A DNA stretch of 64,000 bases from Notospermus geniculatus (GCA_002633025.1 NMRB01001259.1:1-64000); one strand, 5' to 3'. Shown: positions 44,614-55,153, counted from the stretch's first letter. Notes: generated by a model from the letters alone, not told the origin. Made by a program: numbers and translations.

Positions 44614-44674
44614 TCAGTAGGCCTGTACATTCTAATCAGGCTGTATAGGCCTGTTAGAATGTACTACCGACTGA
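44614..44674. repeat. Short inverted repeat
   Basis: TCAGTAGGCCTGTACATTCTAA and its imperfect reverse complement ending CTACCGACTGA form a 61-bp hairpin, probably a small miniature element remnant. Confidence 0.6.
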
Positions 44675-45230
44675 ACAAATCATCTTTGATTGGACTTGTT
44701 CATAAACCATTCATGTATTATCATTGATGATATCTCCTCTCTGTGATATTTAGGGCACTATCGGTTGGAATCTTCAGTCCAGTCCATGAGTAGAATTGTC
44801 CATTCACTCAGTGAGGTTTTGCAAGCATAAGCGAAGGTTGAATGACTTGTTGAAGACTGTTTACACTGAAATGACTTCCAAGTTTGCAGTTGGTTTCTTG
44901 CAAGATGGCTGAGAATGTTGGGTCAAGTACATGTCGACAAACGAGCCAAACAGCCAACTGACATACTACTATCGCCTTTGACTGTGTTGTACACCCTAAA
45001 CAACGCCCAGTCAGAGAGTTGACGAAGGGCCTTGTTTCATGTTATAAACATGTCATTAGTCTGTGGTCATAATGTGTGCCTAGGCCACTTGGGGGTGTTA
45101 CTGTATTTGACAGCTCTGGTCACTGTGTTCAGGGGTCTGAGTCATTGGCATTGAGTGTTGCTTTGTGGTCTGTATAGGGTTGTAAGTTGTGTGGCTGAAT
45201 TTCTAAGGCGATTTCAGCGTTTTTCAGTCT

Positions 45231-45324
45231 GTTTGGTGAGGCGAGCAAAAAGCTGCTCGCCTGAGAACAATAGAATTTTCTATTGTTCTCAGGTGAGCAG
45301 TTTTTTGCTCGCCTCACAACAAAC
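45231..45324. repeat. 94-bp near-perfect hairpin
   Basis: Arms of about 44 bp from GTTTGGTGAGGCGAGC to GCTCGCCTCACAACAAAC close on a short TTTTC loop, with only a few mismatches. It could be a miniature transposon or a hairpin RNA source; nothing distinguishes them here. Confidence 0.8.
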
Positions 45325-45430
45325 GGCCTGCATTTTGGTGACTTACTGAAATTCTGTCTTGGAGTGTGGAGTGTATTCTTGTTTGACAGTCTTTTGTCCA
45401 AATACATGTTGTATCACTCTCCATACTAAC

Positions 45431-45733
45431 CTATGTTCCTGTTCCTTTCCCCTGCTGAGAGATAAGATATGAATCCCTCGCCTTGCAGTCTTGAACCTCA
45501 GATCCCCTATGTTCCTGTTCCTTTCCCTGCTGAGAGATAAGATATGAATCCCTCGCCTTGCAGTCTTGAACCTCAGATCCCCTATGTTCCTGTTCCTTTC
45601 CCTGCTGAGAGATTAGATATGAATCCCTCGCCTTGTAGTCTTGAACCTCAGATCCCCTATGTTCCTGTTCCTTTCCCTGCTGAGAGATTAGGATATGAAT
45701 CCCTCACCTTGCAGTCTTAAACCTCAGATTCCC
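45431..45733. repeat. Minisatellite, four 75-76-bp units
   Basis: Units start CTATGTTCCTGTTCC at 45431, 45507, 45582 and 45657 and are almost identical, differing by a C and a few substitutions. Near-identity indicates recent expansion. Confidence 0.95.
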
Positions 45734-46364
45734 TCGTGATGAACCCAAGCCGAGCCTATTGATCCATAATCCACTTTACATGAAATGCATCTTTCCATTG
45801 CTATGTCTCAATGACAGCGACATGTTAATTAAATCGACGTGAGAATGCCTCGTATTTATTTTCGTCAATACTGCTAAAGTAACAAGTATAATATCCTGTA
45901 AGGATGTGAGAGTGTCTCTTGTTTTTATGATTTGAGATTTCGTCACGATTCGTCCTTGCAGAGCGTCGTTGTATTCATTACCTCAGGACTTGCTGTTGGA
46001 GTAACACACACGGAGAGGGCACGGCCTGCTGTGGATGCCTGATCTGTCATTTTGGAATTCCAGGCTGAATTGGAGGCAGCAGTGCGTCGACGCTTCCCAA
46101 ATTCATCTTTGCCTTCCTGCAACTGAACAGTTCCTGACTGACAACGGAGACTTTCAACAGGACGTTTTCTGTGTACACAAACAAGCCAATTCAATAGAAA
46201 TCTAATGTATTAAATAGGATTACGTTTCCATTGATTTTGTGCGTAAAATGTCCTGCCGAAATCTCTAATGTGTCGGCTGAGGGCGAGGCATATAGCCCTC
46301 TTGTTCCAAAATAGAATGCCTTACCATTCAACCCAATTCTTATGTTTCTCTTTCTATCTTCCAG

Positions 46365-46514
46365 CTTGAGGGGCTGAAGACAGATTATGAACAACAGGTG
46401 GCGACACTGAAGGAAGAACTCGACAAAGAACGACAGCAACCCAGCACCACCATGCCGGCAGCAAAAGTAGACCGTGATGACCAACTTGCTGATATCAAGA
46501 GAAGAAATGAAGAG
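46365..46514 (+). CDS. AKAP9/pericentrin-like scaffold, coiled-coil exon after the long non-coding region
   Basis: This 150-bp exon is phase 0-0, from the acceptor ATCTTCCAG to the donor GAG|GTGAGA. It encodes 50 residues, LEGLKTDYEQQVATLKEELD and on to DIKRRNEE. Coiled-coil composition, strand and phase tie it to the same gene, but exons between it and 30306 are probably missing, so the join is not proven. Confidence 0.85.
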
Positions 46515-46555
46515 GTGAGAATCTTTCTAGCCATCGTACAGGTCACTACGTTTGC

Positions 46556-46655
46556 CGGCCTTGGGCCACTGGTCCATCACCCACTGGCCCCTGGTCTGTC
46601 ACTAGGGGGCCTTGACCACTGGTCTGTCACTTGGGGGCCTTGGCCACTGGTCTGT
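46556..46655. repeat. Minisatellite in a short intron
   Basis: Units of about 28-30 bp with GGCCTTGGCCACTGGTCTGTC repeat three to four times within the intron 46515-46688. Confidence 0.8.
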
Positions 46656-46688
46656 CTGTTTGATCATTTGTAACTTTCCGTCTTTCAG

Positions 46689-46808
46689 GCCATCGATCAG
46701 CTCCGTGCCAACCTGGAACCCAGTGAACTCGACGTATTTGACCGACTCAGGGAACAAATGACGAATGCTCACGAGGAGGAGACACAGTACATGAAAAATG
46801 ATTATGCA
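46689..46808 (+). CDS. AKAP9/pericentrin-like scaffold, 40-codon exon
   Basis: This 120-bp exon is phase 0-0, with acceptor CTTTCAG and donor GCA|GTGAGT. It encodes AIDQLRANLEPSELDVFDRL and on to MKNDYA. It is amphipathic helix with a Glu-Pro break. Confidence 0.85.
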
Positions 46809-46889
46809 GTGAGTAGAGTCCAAGATTCTGTGGACTGTGTTCTAAAGGAGGCTGAGGCCCATTTACAAGTATTTGTGTCAAGAATTGAA

Positions 46890-46962
46890 GAGCGACACTG
46901 GGATTTGAACCTTGTACCTTCTGCTTCTGAGTCCAACGCTCCAGCACGTGAGCTAGCTGGGC
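46890..46962 (-). repeat. tRNA-like SINE fragment in an intron
   Basis: On the minus strand, an A-box-like TAGCTCACGTGCTGGAGCG, then TTGGACTCAGAAG, then the B-box GGTTCAAATCC, follow in tRNA order. Acceptor-stem ends do not pair, so it is a tRNA-derived repeat rather than a tRNA gene. It lies inside intron 46809-47164. Confidence 0.65.
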
Positions 46963-47046
46963 GAGTAGGAACATGGTTATGTTTCGTTCACTGGTATTTT
47001 GTTCAGGCCTGATCTCAGTGAGCCTGTATGGTCCGTCACGTCTTGT

Positions 47047-47160
47047 GACTGACCAATCCAAAACTTTGTTGCATTGATGCTTGATGACTGGCCAATCCAA
47101 AACTTTGTTGCATTGATGTTTGATGACCAGCCATTCCAAAACGCTGTTACGTTGCTATTT
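47047..47160. repeat. 39-bp tandem repeat, three units
   Basis: GACTGACCAATCCAAAACTT and following bases recur at 47047, 47086 and 47125 (the last diverged), ending at the acceptor of the exon starting at 47165. Confidence 0.88.
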
Positions 47161-47164
47161 GCAG

Positions 47165-47416
47165 GAGGAACTGAAGTCCCAACTTGATGTCCTCCAGTCC
47201 ACTATGCAGACCAGTCATTCCAATCAACTTGAACTGCTGAAGACAGAGTTAGAGATGGAGAAAGCACAACACCATGAGGACATACAGAGGCTGAGGGAGA
47301 AGTTAGACTCCGTGAGAAAACAGAGGGATGTTCCTCCGTTAGGTGGCCATGACTCCAGTCACTTGTTAGAAGCTCTCAAAGGCCAACTTGGACTAGAACA
47401 TCAAGAAATGTTGGAG
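47165..47416 (+). CDS. AKAP9/pericentrin-like scaffold, coiled-coil exon
   Basis: This 252-bp exon is phase 0-0, with acceptor TTTGCAG and donor GAG|GTGAGT. It encodes 84 residues, EELKSQLDVLQSTMQTSHSN and on to LEALKGQLGLEHQEMLE. It is a rod segment with a Pro-Pro-Leu-Gly-Gly-His hinge in the middle. Confidence 0.88.
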
Positions 47417-47544
47417 GTGAGTTGATATTATAATGTTCTTTGACGACAATGAGAGGTTTCTTGTAACGTGGCTTTTGTAATGTAATGGGATAAATCCGCT
47501 GTTTGTGACTCTGTTTTGGTTGCAAATCGTGGATTAATAGACTG

Positions 47545-47768
47545 TTCTCAAATTGACAAAGATCTGCGCACTTCTGCCGAAATCTCAACCACAACCTCCG
47601 TCTGAAACTGAATGACGTAACACATATAACCCCACGACAGTGACGTCGAAGACATTGCGTCAGACTCGCCCATTGCTGAATCATGGTAGCGGCGTCACAT
47701 CAGCCGGTTTCAGATCGATGTTCTGGTTGAGATTTTGGTGGAAATGCGCAGATCTGCGAATTGGAGAA
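47545..47768. mobile_element. 224-bp inverted-repeat miniature element
   Basis: Left arm TTCTCAAATTGACAAAGATC and right arm GATCTGCGAATTGGAGAA are inverted, and homology continues inward for about 70 bp through AAATCTCAACCA. It ends some 60 bp before the next exon. Confidence 0.8.
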
Positions 47769-47828
47769 TCGTTTATCAGGGCCATACCATATTCAAAATC
47801 ATATTGATGCCACTTTCTCTGATTCTAG

Positions 47829-47967
47829 ATGACTAGTCGGCGGTTTGAAGAGAAATACGTAGAACATATCGAGGAGCTGAAGAAGGAAAATTTAGCCAAG
47901 CAGACGTCGGGTGAGAGTGAGGAGAATTGGAAGCAGGATCAGGCAGCAAGGCTCAGTCAGGCAGACG
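47829..47967 (+). CDS. AKAP9/pericentrin-like scaffold, coiled-coil exon (phase 0-1)
   Basis: This 139-bp exon has acceptor GATTCTAG and donor G|GTAGGT. It encodes MTSRRFEEKYVEHIEELKKE and on to RLSQAD plus one base. It switches the gene to phase 1, which the following five introns keep. Confidence 0.87.
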
Positions 47968-48179
47968 GTAGGTTTCAGTCGGACAAAACAAGGATTGTTT
48001 GGAGTTCAGGTTCCCCTCCTTCTGGGAGTTTTCTGTCCCATGATGGTTCTCTAAGGTCAACACAGCTGCAGAAAATGTGGAGCATTGCTTTAGAGTTTGG
48101 ACTACCTGAAGAAGTGTCGTCATGTTTCCAATCCTTGATGAATTTTTGCTGTCAAGTTCATCTACCTTCATTATTTCAG

Positions 48180-48386
48180 CTCTCAGACAGGATATGCTTG
48201 ACCTCCGCAGCCGCCTCCAGGCGGAGTATGAATGTTTACTCGAATTACAACGAGGGTACGAGAAGGAAAGGACCCTTGTGGCAGAGGAGGTGGAAAAACT
48301 GACTGAACGAAACAGAACGTTGATGGAGAAGTATGAACGAGAGCTTCAGGAACTAAGGCAGCAGTTGGAGGCAAAGGAGAAATCAG
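48180..48386 (+). CDS. AKAP9/pericentrin-like scaffold, repeated exon unit 1
   Basis: This 207-bp exon is phase 1-1. With the borrowed base it starts ALRQDMLDLRSRLQAEYECL and ends EKYERELQELRQQLEAKEKS. Both ends resemble the exon at 48816-49019 (ALRNELYDTHSRLQGEYNIL and EKYEKEISELKNELEKAELS), indicating an ancient exon duplication. Confidence 0.9.
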
Positions 48387-48503
48387 GTATGGAGTCCACT
48401 GTGTCAGAGGCACCTATGTCAAAACTGCTATGTCAGAACCTGGTGGTATAAACAGAAACTGTTCGATTTCTCCTTTGATTCTGATGTTAATTTTCTTTTG
48501 CAG

Positions 48504-48710
48504 CCGGTGATAGCGAAATGGAGGAACTTTTTGAAACGTTACGCAACAAACTCAGTGAATCTCATCAAAGGCAGCTACAGGATCTCGGGCAGCAGTTTGA
48601 CCAGAAGTACCAGCGCCATCTTGAGGCAGTCAGAAGAGAAATGGCAGCAAAGAAAGACGGGGAGCACCACCAAAATGGAGATGGTGGGGCGGGGTTATCA
48701 GATATAGAAG
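48504..48710 (+). CDS. AKAP9/pericentrin-like scaffold, repeated exon unit 2
   Basis: This 207-bp exon is phase 1-1, with acceptor TTTTGCAG and donor G|GTGGGT. It encodes AGDSEMEELFETLRNKLSES and on to AGLSDIE. Same length and phase as the exon before it, though the sequence is more divergent; it ends in a Gly/Asp-rich hinge. Confidence 0.88.
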
Positions 48711-48815
48711 GTGGGTGAGACTTGATGCAAATCCTTCAGGTGATCAAATAAACAAACTTTCTTCAAATACTTTTCCCCAAATCTTGAGAATAATGAGATT
48801 CTTGACATTTTCCAG

Positions 48816-49019
48816 CTCTGCGGAACGAACTCTACGATACTCACAGCCGCCTCCAGGGAGAATATAACATCCTTCTTGACCTAAAGTCAGAAATGTTGAC
48901 AGGCCAATCAAGTGCCATGACACAAACACCAGTCACAAATGGGAGCCAAGATCTCATTGAAAAGTATGAGAAGGAAATTTCAGAGCTGAAAAATGAATTG
49001 GAGAAGGCAGAATTATCTG
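48816..49019 (+). CDS. AKAP9/pericentrin-like scaffold, repeated exon unit 3
   Basis: This 204-bp exon is phase 1-1, with acceptor TTTCCAG and donor G|GTAGGT. It is clearly related to the 48180-48386 exon at both ends, with a Thr/Gln/Pro interruption (TGQSSAMTQTPVTNG) replacing charged coil in the middle. Confidence 0.9.
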
Positions 49020-49102
49020 GTAGGTGTTCTTTTGTTTGTCTTGTACCCGTTGTGGGTATTTTTCAATCATCCACTGAGTGGCGAGATTGGAGATTCTGCA
49101 GC

Positions 49103-49372
49103 TTGAAATCGTCGACCTTCAGATTACCAAAGTAGGCCTACTTGTTCACTTGTTCACCTGACTGGCCTCGAAATGGTCTACTTTGCTGAAGGTGCTGCTT
49201 CATGTGAGAGTTTTCTCACCCATGTCTCTATGGGGAGGTCAACCATTGGAAACTACGGGCAGTCCTTTGTGCAAATGACTGCCCGTAGTTTCCGATAGTA
49301 GTTTCGAGGCCAGTCAGGCGAACAATGAACAAGTAGGCCTACTTTGGTAATCTGAAGGTCGAGGATTTCACA
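49103..49372. mobile_element. Inverted-repeat miniature element with inner hairpin
   Basis: GAAATCGTCGACCTTCAGAT at the left mirrors ATCTGAAGGTCGAGGATTTC at the right. The arms of about 68 bp include a TACCAAAGTAGGCCTACTTG segment. An inner hairpin GGAAACTACGGGCAGT/ACTGCCCGTAGTTTCC lies at about 49249-49296. It abuts sequence at 49400-49490 related to the 6689-7100 element. Confidence 0.82.
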
Positions 49373-49546
49373 CCATTAGTCTCGGCATAGGGCCTAAGTC
49401 GTGAGGAAACCAACAATGGTGAATTGGCCATTGAGAACCAACTTGCACGAGAAAACTCTTGTTGAACAGCACCTTAAGATACTGTGATTGCAGAGTGAAC
49501 ACCATTTAAAGCTAGTCTCTAACTGCCCGAGATCTTAATATTGCAG

Positions 49547-50905
49547 ATCGAGCCAAAAGTCGAGAGTTACAAGATCTTGAGAATGAGTACAAGCGGAAGA
49601 TCATTGCCATGGAAACCAACTATGAGGAAACTATAGAACATTTACGATTGCAGCAGATGACACCGTTGTCTGTTCATCCTCCGATTCCATCTTTGATGGT
49701 GACGCCGTCGTCCCCTGAAGAAAGCTCACCAGAGGGTTCGCCGCATAAAGTTAGTGAGAAATACACGCAGGAGTTGGAGGTGAAGGTCAGGGAGCTCGAG
49801 GAGCAGCTGGAGAATGTACGGACGTTCTTGGAAGCAGAGCACCAGGCGCAGATGGATGACCTGAGGATTGATTACGAGAGTCGCAGTGAGCTTGAGATTG
49901 AGAAGGCTCGGTTAGATATGGAGGACGCCCAGGCGAAAGAAATGGAGGAGATTGAGGCAAAGTATGAGAAGATGATGGAAGGATTCCCGGCAGAGTTGGA
50001 AAAGGTGAAGACGGAGATGGAGAGAGCTCATGCGGCAGAGGTAGAAGAGCTGGAGGCGAAGTATCAGAAGGAGATTGAGAATTATCAGCGGAAAGTGGTG
50101 GATCATGTTGAGGAGCAGGTCAGCTCGGAGTGGGTCCGTGTGGAGGCGGAAATGAAGGAGGTAATCCTAGAAAAGGAGAAGGAGATTGAAAAGTTGAAAG
50201 CAGAAATCGCCCGGAGTGAAAATGAAATGAAAATAACATTAGACTCTAAAGATAAGGAGGTAGAAACTCTGAAGGCTGAATTGGACGCCGCCTCAGCAGC
50301 GAAGGATAAAGAGCTGGATGAGCTGAGAAAGGAGCATAAGGAGACGGTGAATGAGCTTCAGAAAGAACATGACAGGGCTTTGGATGAACTTGAGATCAAG
50401 CTGCGGGCGAAGATAGCAGAGGAAGAGGATGATGAGCAAGCACTGGAGGCCCTGCAGAAAGAGCATGATGAAGAGCTGGCAGCGTTACGGCAGGAATTGA
50501 CAGAGGAGTTCGGGAAGAAGATAGCAGAGTTGCAGGCGAAGTTGTCCGTGAAGGATGAGGAGGAGAAGGCAGATGAGGATGCCCTGGAGGCGCTCCGTAA
50601 CGAACACGAGGAAGAGCTGGCGACGTTACGGCAGGAATTGACGGAGGAGTTCGGGAAGAAGATAACAGAGTTAGAGCAGAAGTTGTCCGCTAGAGATGAG
50701 GAGGAGAAGGCAGATGAGGATGCCCTGGAGGCGCTCCGTAACGAACACGAGGAAGAGCTGGAAGAGCTGCGGCAAGAGCTTCTTGAGATGATGGAGCAAC
50801 GTCTCAGCGATAAGGAATATGAAGTGGAGGCAACTATGGCTGAGAAATACGAAGATGATATCGCTGACCTTCAGGATACAATTCGTGATAAAACTGCTGA
50901 AATAG
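49547..50905 (+). CDS. AKAP9/pericentrin-like scaffold, 1.36-kb coiled-coil exon
   Basis: This exon is phase 1-1, from acceptor ATTGCAG to donor G|GTAAGT, 453 codons. It starts DRAKSRELQDLENEYKRKII, passes a Pro/Ser hinge (SVHPPIPSLMVTPSSPEESS), then a long Glu/Lys coiled coil. At 50443-50790 a 43-residue unit (EEELATLRQELTEEFGKKI, LEALRNEHEEELA) repeats two to three times. SPEESSPEGSP may be a phosphorylation cluster. Confidence 0.92.
50443..50790 (+). repeat. 43-residue tandem repeat
   Basis: The unit ALEALRNEHEEELATLRQEL plus TEEFGKKI and DEEEKADED recurs at 129-bp spacing, with nearly identical nucleotides between the second and third units. A recent in-frame expansion. Confidence 0.9.
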
Positions 50906-51511
50906 GTAAGTAGAATTTTTGGTTGACTGGTGGGTTTGGTACATACCTTATGGAGTTCTCCCAAGGATCTGGGTTCTAGTGACCCGCTGGGCTGACATTT
51001 TGCCCAGTTGGGAGTTTTCATAATGATCTCAAACTCTGTCACCTTTCTGGTACTGGTTTAGCTATGGTCTTTATGTAAGAGACTAACCAGACAATCCATA
51101 ACAGCATGTCATTCTCATGGTTACACCATGAACATTCCTCGTCTATCTTTGTACCATTCTACCCCTGTGGCCTGTGGGAATCTGTCATTATGATGCCCTT
51201 CGTATCACAGGGTCTTCTTAATTTGCTTAGAGTCATTTTGAGTCGACTCTAGCCCACTTCTTGTCTCCAAAAGAAGACACATCTCCCCTCAAGATCAGGG
51301 GGTACATGGTCAACTGCAATAACAGCCAAACTCTACACTACTGTGTACTTAACAGTACAACATAGGGCTGTTCCCACAAGTGACCATGGCCCCTCTGATT
51401 GTCAGACTGCCTTCTGTCTTGAAAGGCTGACTTGGCAGGGGAGGTGGTGTACGTAAGCGTTTGTACAACAATGTCGTCTGGGTCTTGGCACAACTGTACT
51501 AAATTTTTCAG
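50906..51511. other. 606-bp intron
   Basis: Ordinary intron between exons 49547-50905 and 51512-54094. No repeat or coding segment recognised. Confidence 0.85.
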
Positions 51512-54094
51512 AAAAACTAATAGAAGACCATACACAAAAAGTTGAGCAGATGGAATTGGCTCATCAGAAAGAGTTGTTATCAGTTCAAGAACAGTTCGCA
51601 AAAGACAAAGAGGTGCTTAAGTCAGAATTTGATGACCGGTTTAAAAGTGTGTTGGCTGTAGAGCTCGCACAAGTGACAGCTGAGCACGAGGCCGTGCTAG
51701 CGAAACTTGCGGTCGAAAAGGAGGACATGTTGAAGGAAAAGGATGGTGAGATTCAGAGACTAGAGAAGTTGGTGGAGGAGATGTCGCAGGCGGGCAATGA
51801 TGGAGATCGGTCAGCGGAGTTGGAGGAGGAATTGGTGAAAAAGGACGAGGAGATTGCTCGTCTGAGGGAGGGGTGGGAATCGGAGGCGAATCAGAAGGAT
51901 TTGGACAGTAGTATTGTGGCCTATGAGAACAGGTTAGCAGAAAAGGAACATGAGTTGAGTGAAAAGGACGTACATATTCGTGATTTACAGAAGTTGAATT
52001 TGGAATTAGAGACTTTACGGTCGACGTTCAGTACTGTTCAGGAGAGAAGTGCCTTGGATATTAGTAGTGTTTCTAATGTGTCAGGGAAGGTTGTTTCAGA
52101 ACAGGATGTGGAGCGTTTGAGGGCCGAGTATGAGGAGCGATTGAATGAACGTGATGAGATGATTCGGCAGCTACGTGAGGATGTAGAGGCATTAGAAATT
52201 CGTGAGCAGAGTTCAGAGACAATGGAGGCTCCAAATGGGGACAGTCGGGAGTCGAAACCCTCAATAATGGACGAGTTAGTTCCTGAACTGTCTGGTGATG
52301 GTGCTGTGTTCGGTGAGATTATGCCAGAACATGTTATAGCCGTCCAAATGGACATTGAACAACTTGATTCCAGAGGAGGTCAAGGTCATGGTCATGATTT
52401 GTCTGAAGTTCAAGGTCATGATTCATCAGGTGAAGGTCAGACTGGTTTAGGGTTCATTGAGGGTGATTCGATTGACTTTGGTCAGTCTACAGACATTGAT
52501 TCAGGATTGACGGGGACTGCATCAACTTTTGAAGTCACAGGTGACTTCGCCTCTAGTCGTGAACGCGACAGTACTCAGGATATCACGAATCTGATGTTAA
52601 TGCACCAATCAGAGCTGGAAAGTGTGCGAACCCAGTATGAAGACCGCTGCTCGAGACTTGAGCGAGACTATAGGGACCAACTTGAGAAGCTGCAACGTGA
52701 GTTGGACGAGTCTCATGTCGAGAAACTCCAGCAAAAGGTCAGCGAACTGCAGAAACAGATTGAAGAGAAACACCAGGCTGAAGCAGACGATATTCAGGGG
52801 ATTGTGGAAAATATGGAATTGATGGAGGGTGGTGAAACGAAGGTTGGCAATGAAGAAATGAAGGATGATGAGAAGGCGTCTGCTGGTGAGGTTGATTTTG
52901 TGGCGTCTGCTCGGGTACAGGAGCTTGAAGATGAGATTGAGAAGTTGAAAGAGGAGCTGGAGGAAACTGACGCCAAGTTAGAATGGGCCAGAGCGGGGGA
53001 GAAGGCGTCACAAAATTCGATTGAAGAGTTGAAAGAGAAGGTGAAGGAGAAAAAAATTGAGGTGGAACGGCTCCGAGGTGTTGTCAGTGACCTTCGAAAC
53101 GACCTTGATGACCTTCAGAGTAGTCTCCAGGATAAAGAAGAGGAACTGGATCAGTTGAAGGCTGAGAATGACCGAGCGGATCTTATGGTTGAGAAGCTAC
53201 GTGAGGAAGTTCAGAATTACAAAAATCAGATGGATCGATTTAGTAATTTGGAGGAGAGGATGGATGGAGTGATTGAAGAGTGTAAGGAGCTGAGGGAGGA
53301 GTTGAGGGCGAAGGAATTGGAGGTGGAGAGTTTGGTCTTGGAGAAGGAGGGAATGGAGAGAGAGTCGGATGGTCGGGAAGAGCTGGAGGTGAGGTTGAAA
53401 GAGCTGGAGGGCGAGGTTGAAAGACTCGTCTTGGAGAAGGAGGCACTTGAGAAAGAGTCGGATGGTCGGGAAGAGCTAGAGGTGAGGTTGAAAGAGCTGG
53501 AAGGCGAGGTTGAGAAGCTGGTCTTGGAGAAGGAAGAGCTACAGAAGGCTTCTGTCAGCAGAGAGGAGCTTGAGGCGAAGTTGCAGGAGAGAGAGGCTGA
53601 GATTGGGCGGCTGGTATCTGAGAAGGCGGAGCTAGAGAAAGTGTCTGCTGGCAGAGAGGAGCTGGAGGCAAAGTTGGAGGAGAGGGAGGCAGAGATTGAG
53701 AGGCTTGTTGCAGAGAAGGAGGAGCTAGAGAAGGGGTCGAGTGAACTGGAAGCACTTGAGGCAAAGTTGAAGGAAAAGGAAGCCAAGCTTGAGGAAAGCA
53801 TGAACGAACTGGACAATCACCGCAAGGAGTTAGATGCACTGCGTAAGAGTCATCGTGAGGAGGTCGAACAGTATGAGTCGAATATCCGCATGCTCGAGCA
53901 ACAGTACGATGTCAAGATGGTTGAGGAAGACTACAATGAGAAGGTACGAGCACTGGAAAGGAATTATGCCGAGCGAGTTGACACAATCAGGAAGGAGTTG
54001 AGGGAGAATTATGAGCTGGAGACGGGGAAGATGACGCAGAAACATCGCCAGGAGGTACAGAGTCTGGAGCTGACGATCAAGGCGCACCAAGCGG
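51512..54094 (+). CDS. AKAP9/pericentrin-like scaffold, 2.58-kb coiled-coil exon
   Basis: This exon is phase 1-1, from acceptor TTTTTCAG to donor G|GTGAGT, 861 codons. It starts EKLIEDHTQKVEQMELAHQK. A linker at about 52330-52560 is rich in His/Gly/Asp (GGQGHGHDLSEVQGHDSSGE). The coiled coil then resumes, with a 35-residue unit (SREELEAKLQEREAEIGRLV) repeated about five times at 53295-53800. It ends in a Tyr-containing coil (NYAERVDTIRKELRENYELE). Confidence 0.92.
53295..53800 (+). repeat. 35-residue tandem coiled-coil repeat
   Basis: About five units of REELEVRLKELEGEVERLVL plus EKEALEKESDG at 105-bp period. The period is five heptads, so the repeat preserves coiled-coil register exactly. 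Neighbouring units share long identical stretches. Confidence 0.9.
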
Positions 54095-54542
54095 GTGAGT
54101 AGGAGTATCATTGCCACTAGGTGGTGCTCAGTGTGGTAGGATGCCTCATTTATTTCAATAACATCAGTGATGGTGATTGGGTCCAGAGTGTGGTGTCTAA
54201 CTCTAACTCCGAAATGGTAATGACATTCTATCTCTCTTTTAACACAAAACAAAACTCAGTTATATTTTAATAGAAAGATTTTCATCGTACTAAAATAACC
54301 CCTAGTGTACTTCAGTTGCTTTGATTGTGTTAATGGATGTTGGGGGGGGGGGGATTCTTGAGTCTGCTGCAGATCCAACGCTCTTGGCTATGGCAGCACC
54401 GGTAGGCCCTCCATCCCATGGATCTACCATGAAAGTCACCGCCACCCAAAGCCAGATGTCGGAAAGCATTCATGTACCGTCAGGCTATACCAGCCTCTCT
54501 CGGTCTTTCCAATTTCATGTTTTTCTCCAACTCTTCTTCCAG

Positions 54543-54661
54543 ATCTTGAACAGAACCAAGCCATCGAGACATCAGACCTCGAGTCCATGAAACAAGATCT
54601 TGAGAAACAGTATGAGGAGCAACTAGCTGCTGGGATCGCTACCAGGCTGGAGAAGGAACAG
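54543..54661 (+). CDS. AKAP9/pericentrin-like scaffold, phase 1-0 exon
   Basis: This 119-bp exon has acceptor TCTTCCAG and donor CAG|GTGGGT. It encodes DLEQNQAIETSDLESMKQDL and on to RLEKEQ, and returns the gene to phase 0. Confidence 0.88.
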
Positions 54662-54695
54662 GTGGGTAGAACTCTGACGTCTTCTTCAACCCCTT

Positions 54696-54960
54696 GCTCT
54701 ACTCCGAGACTCTAGAACTGGGTTAGGCCTGCTCTGCCCTCTACCCAGCCTTGGTGCTACTCTGAGACTCGAGAACAGGGTTAGGCGTACTCTGCCCTCT
54801 ACTCAGTCTTGGTGCTACTCTTAGACTCAGGAATAGGATTAGGCGTACTTGTGTATACCCCAGCCCCCAGCTCCTTTGACACTCTCGAACAGGAATAGGG
54901 CGACTCCCACCCCACTAGCCAGCCCCCAGCTCTGCTCTGTCATTTGAACAGGAGCACAGG
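54696..54960. repeat. Diverged tandem repeat of about 60 bp
   Basis: Units starting GCTACTCTGAGACTCGAGAA and containing GGGTTAGGCGTACTCTGCCC repeat three to four times with growing divergence, in the intron before the exon at 55025. Confidence 0.82.
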
Positions 54961-55024
54961 ATGCCTGAGGCATCAGCAGAACCAGCTGCAAATAGCTTCA
55001 TTGTATAATTCCTTGGATTTTCAG

Positions 55025-55153
55025 ACCAAGTTTTTAGAAGAGCACCAACAGATGGTAAAGAAGTTTGCAGAAGATAAAGAAGTGGAGATGAACGAGTTGA
55101 AGGAAAAGTTTGACACTGAGAAGGCGGAGTTGGAGAGGGAACATGGGAAGAAG
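55025..55153 (+). CDS. AKAP9/pericentrin-like scaffold, coiled-coil exon
   Basis: This 129-bp exon is phase 0-0, with acceptor TTTTCAG and donor AAG|GTAATG. It encodes TKFLEEHQQMVKKFAEDKEV and on to EREHGKK. A second in-frame donor 9 bp later (CAG|GTATTC) would add Val-Met-Gln, so a NAGNAG-like alternative is possible. Confidence 0.85.

Larger units (their letters stand above)
30308..46364. other. 16-kb non-coding region (intron or introns) with three assembly joins
   Basis: No coiled-coil coding exon of this gene was found between the truncated giant exon and 46365. Joins at 34389, 39418-39419 and 42736 leave room for missing exons. Listed separately are miniature elements, tRNA-like SINE pieces, tandem repeats, an allelic overlap and one candidate alternative first exon (43443-43571). 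Stretches 34950-36380, 37400-38450, 39750-42300 and 43740-44600 show nothing recognisable. Confidence 0.7.

Noticed and set aside
45431-45733. CRISPR-like array
   Set aside because: Units are contiguous 75-76-bp tandem copies without unique spacers, in animal DNA.
53226-53816. 196-codon Ser-rich frame on the minus strand
   Set aside because: Antisense of the 35-residue repeats; periodic Ser arises from complementing Glu/Lys codons.
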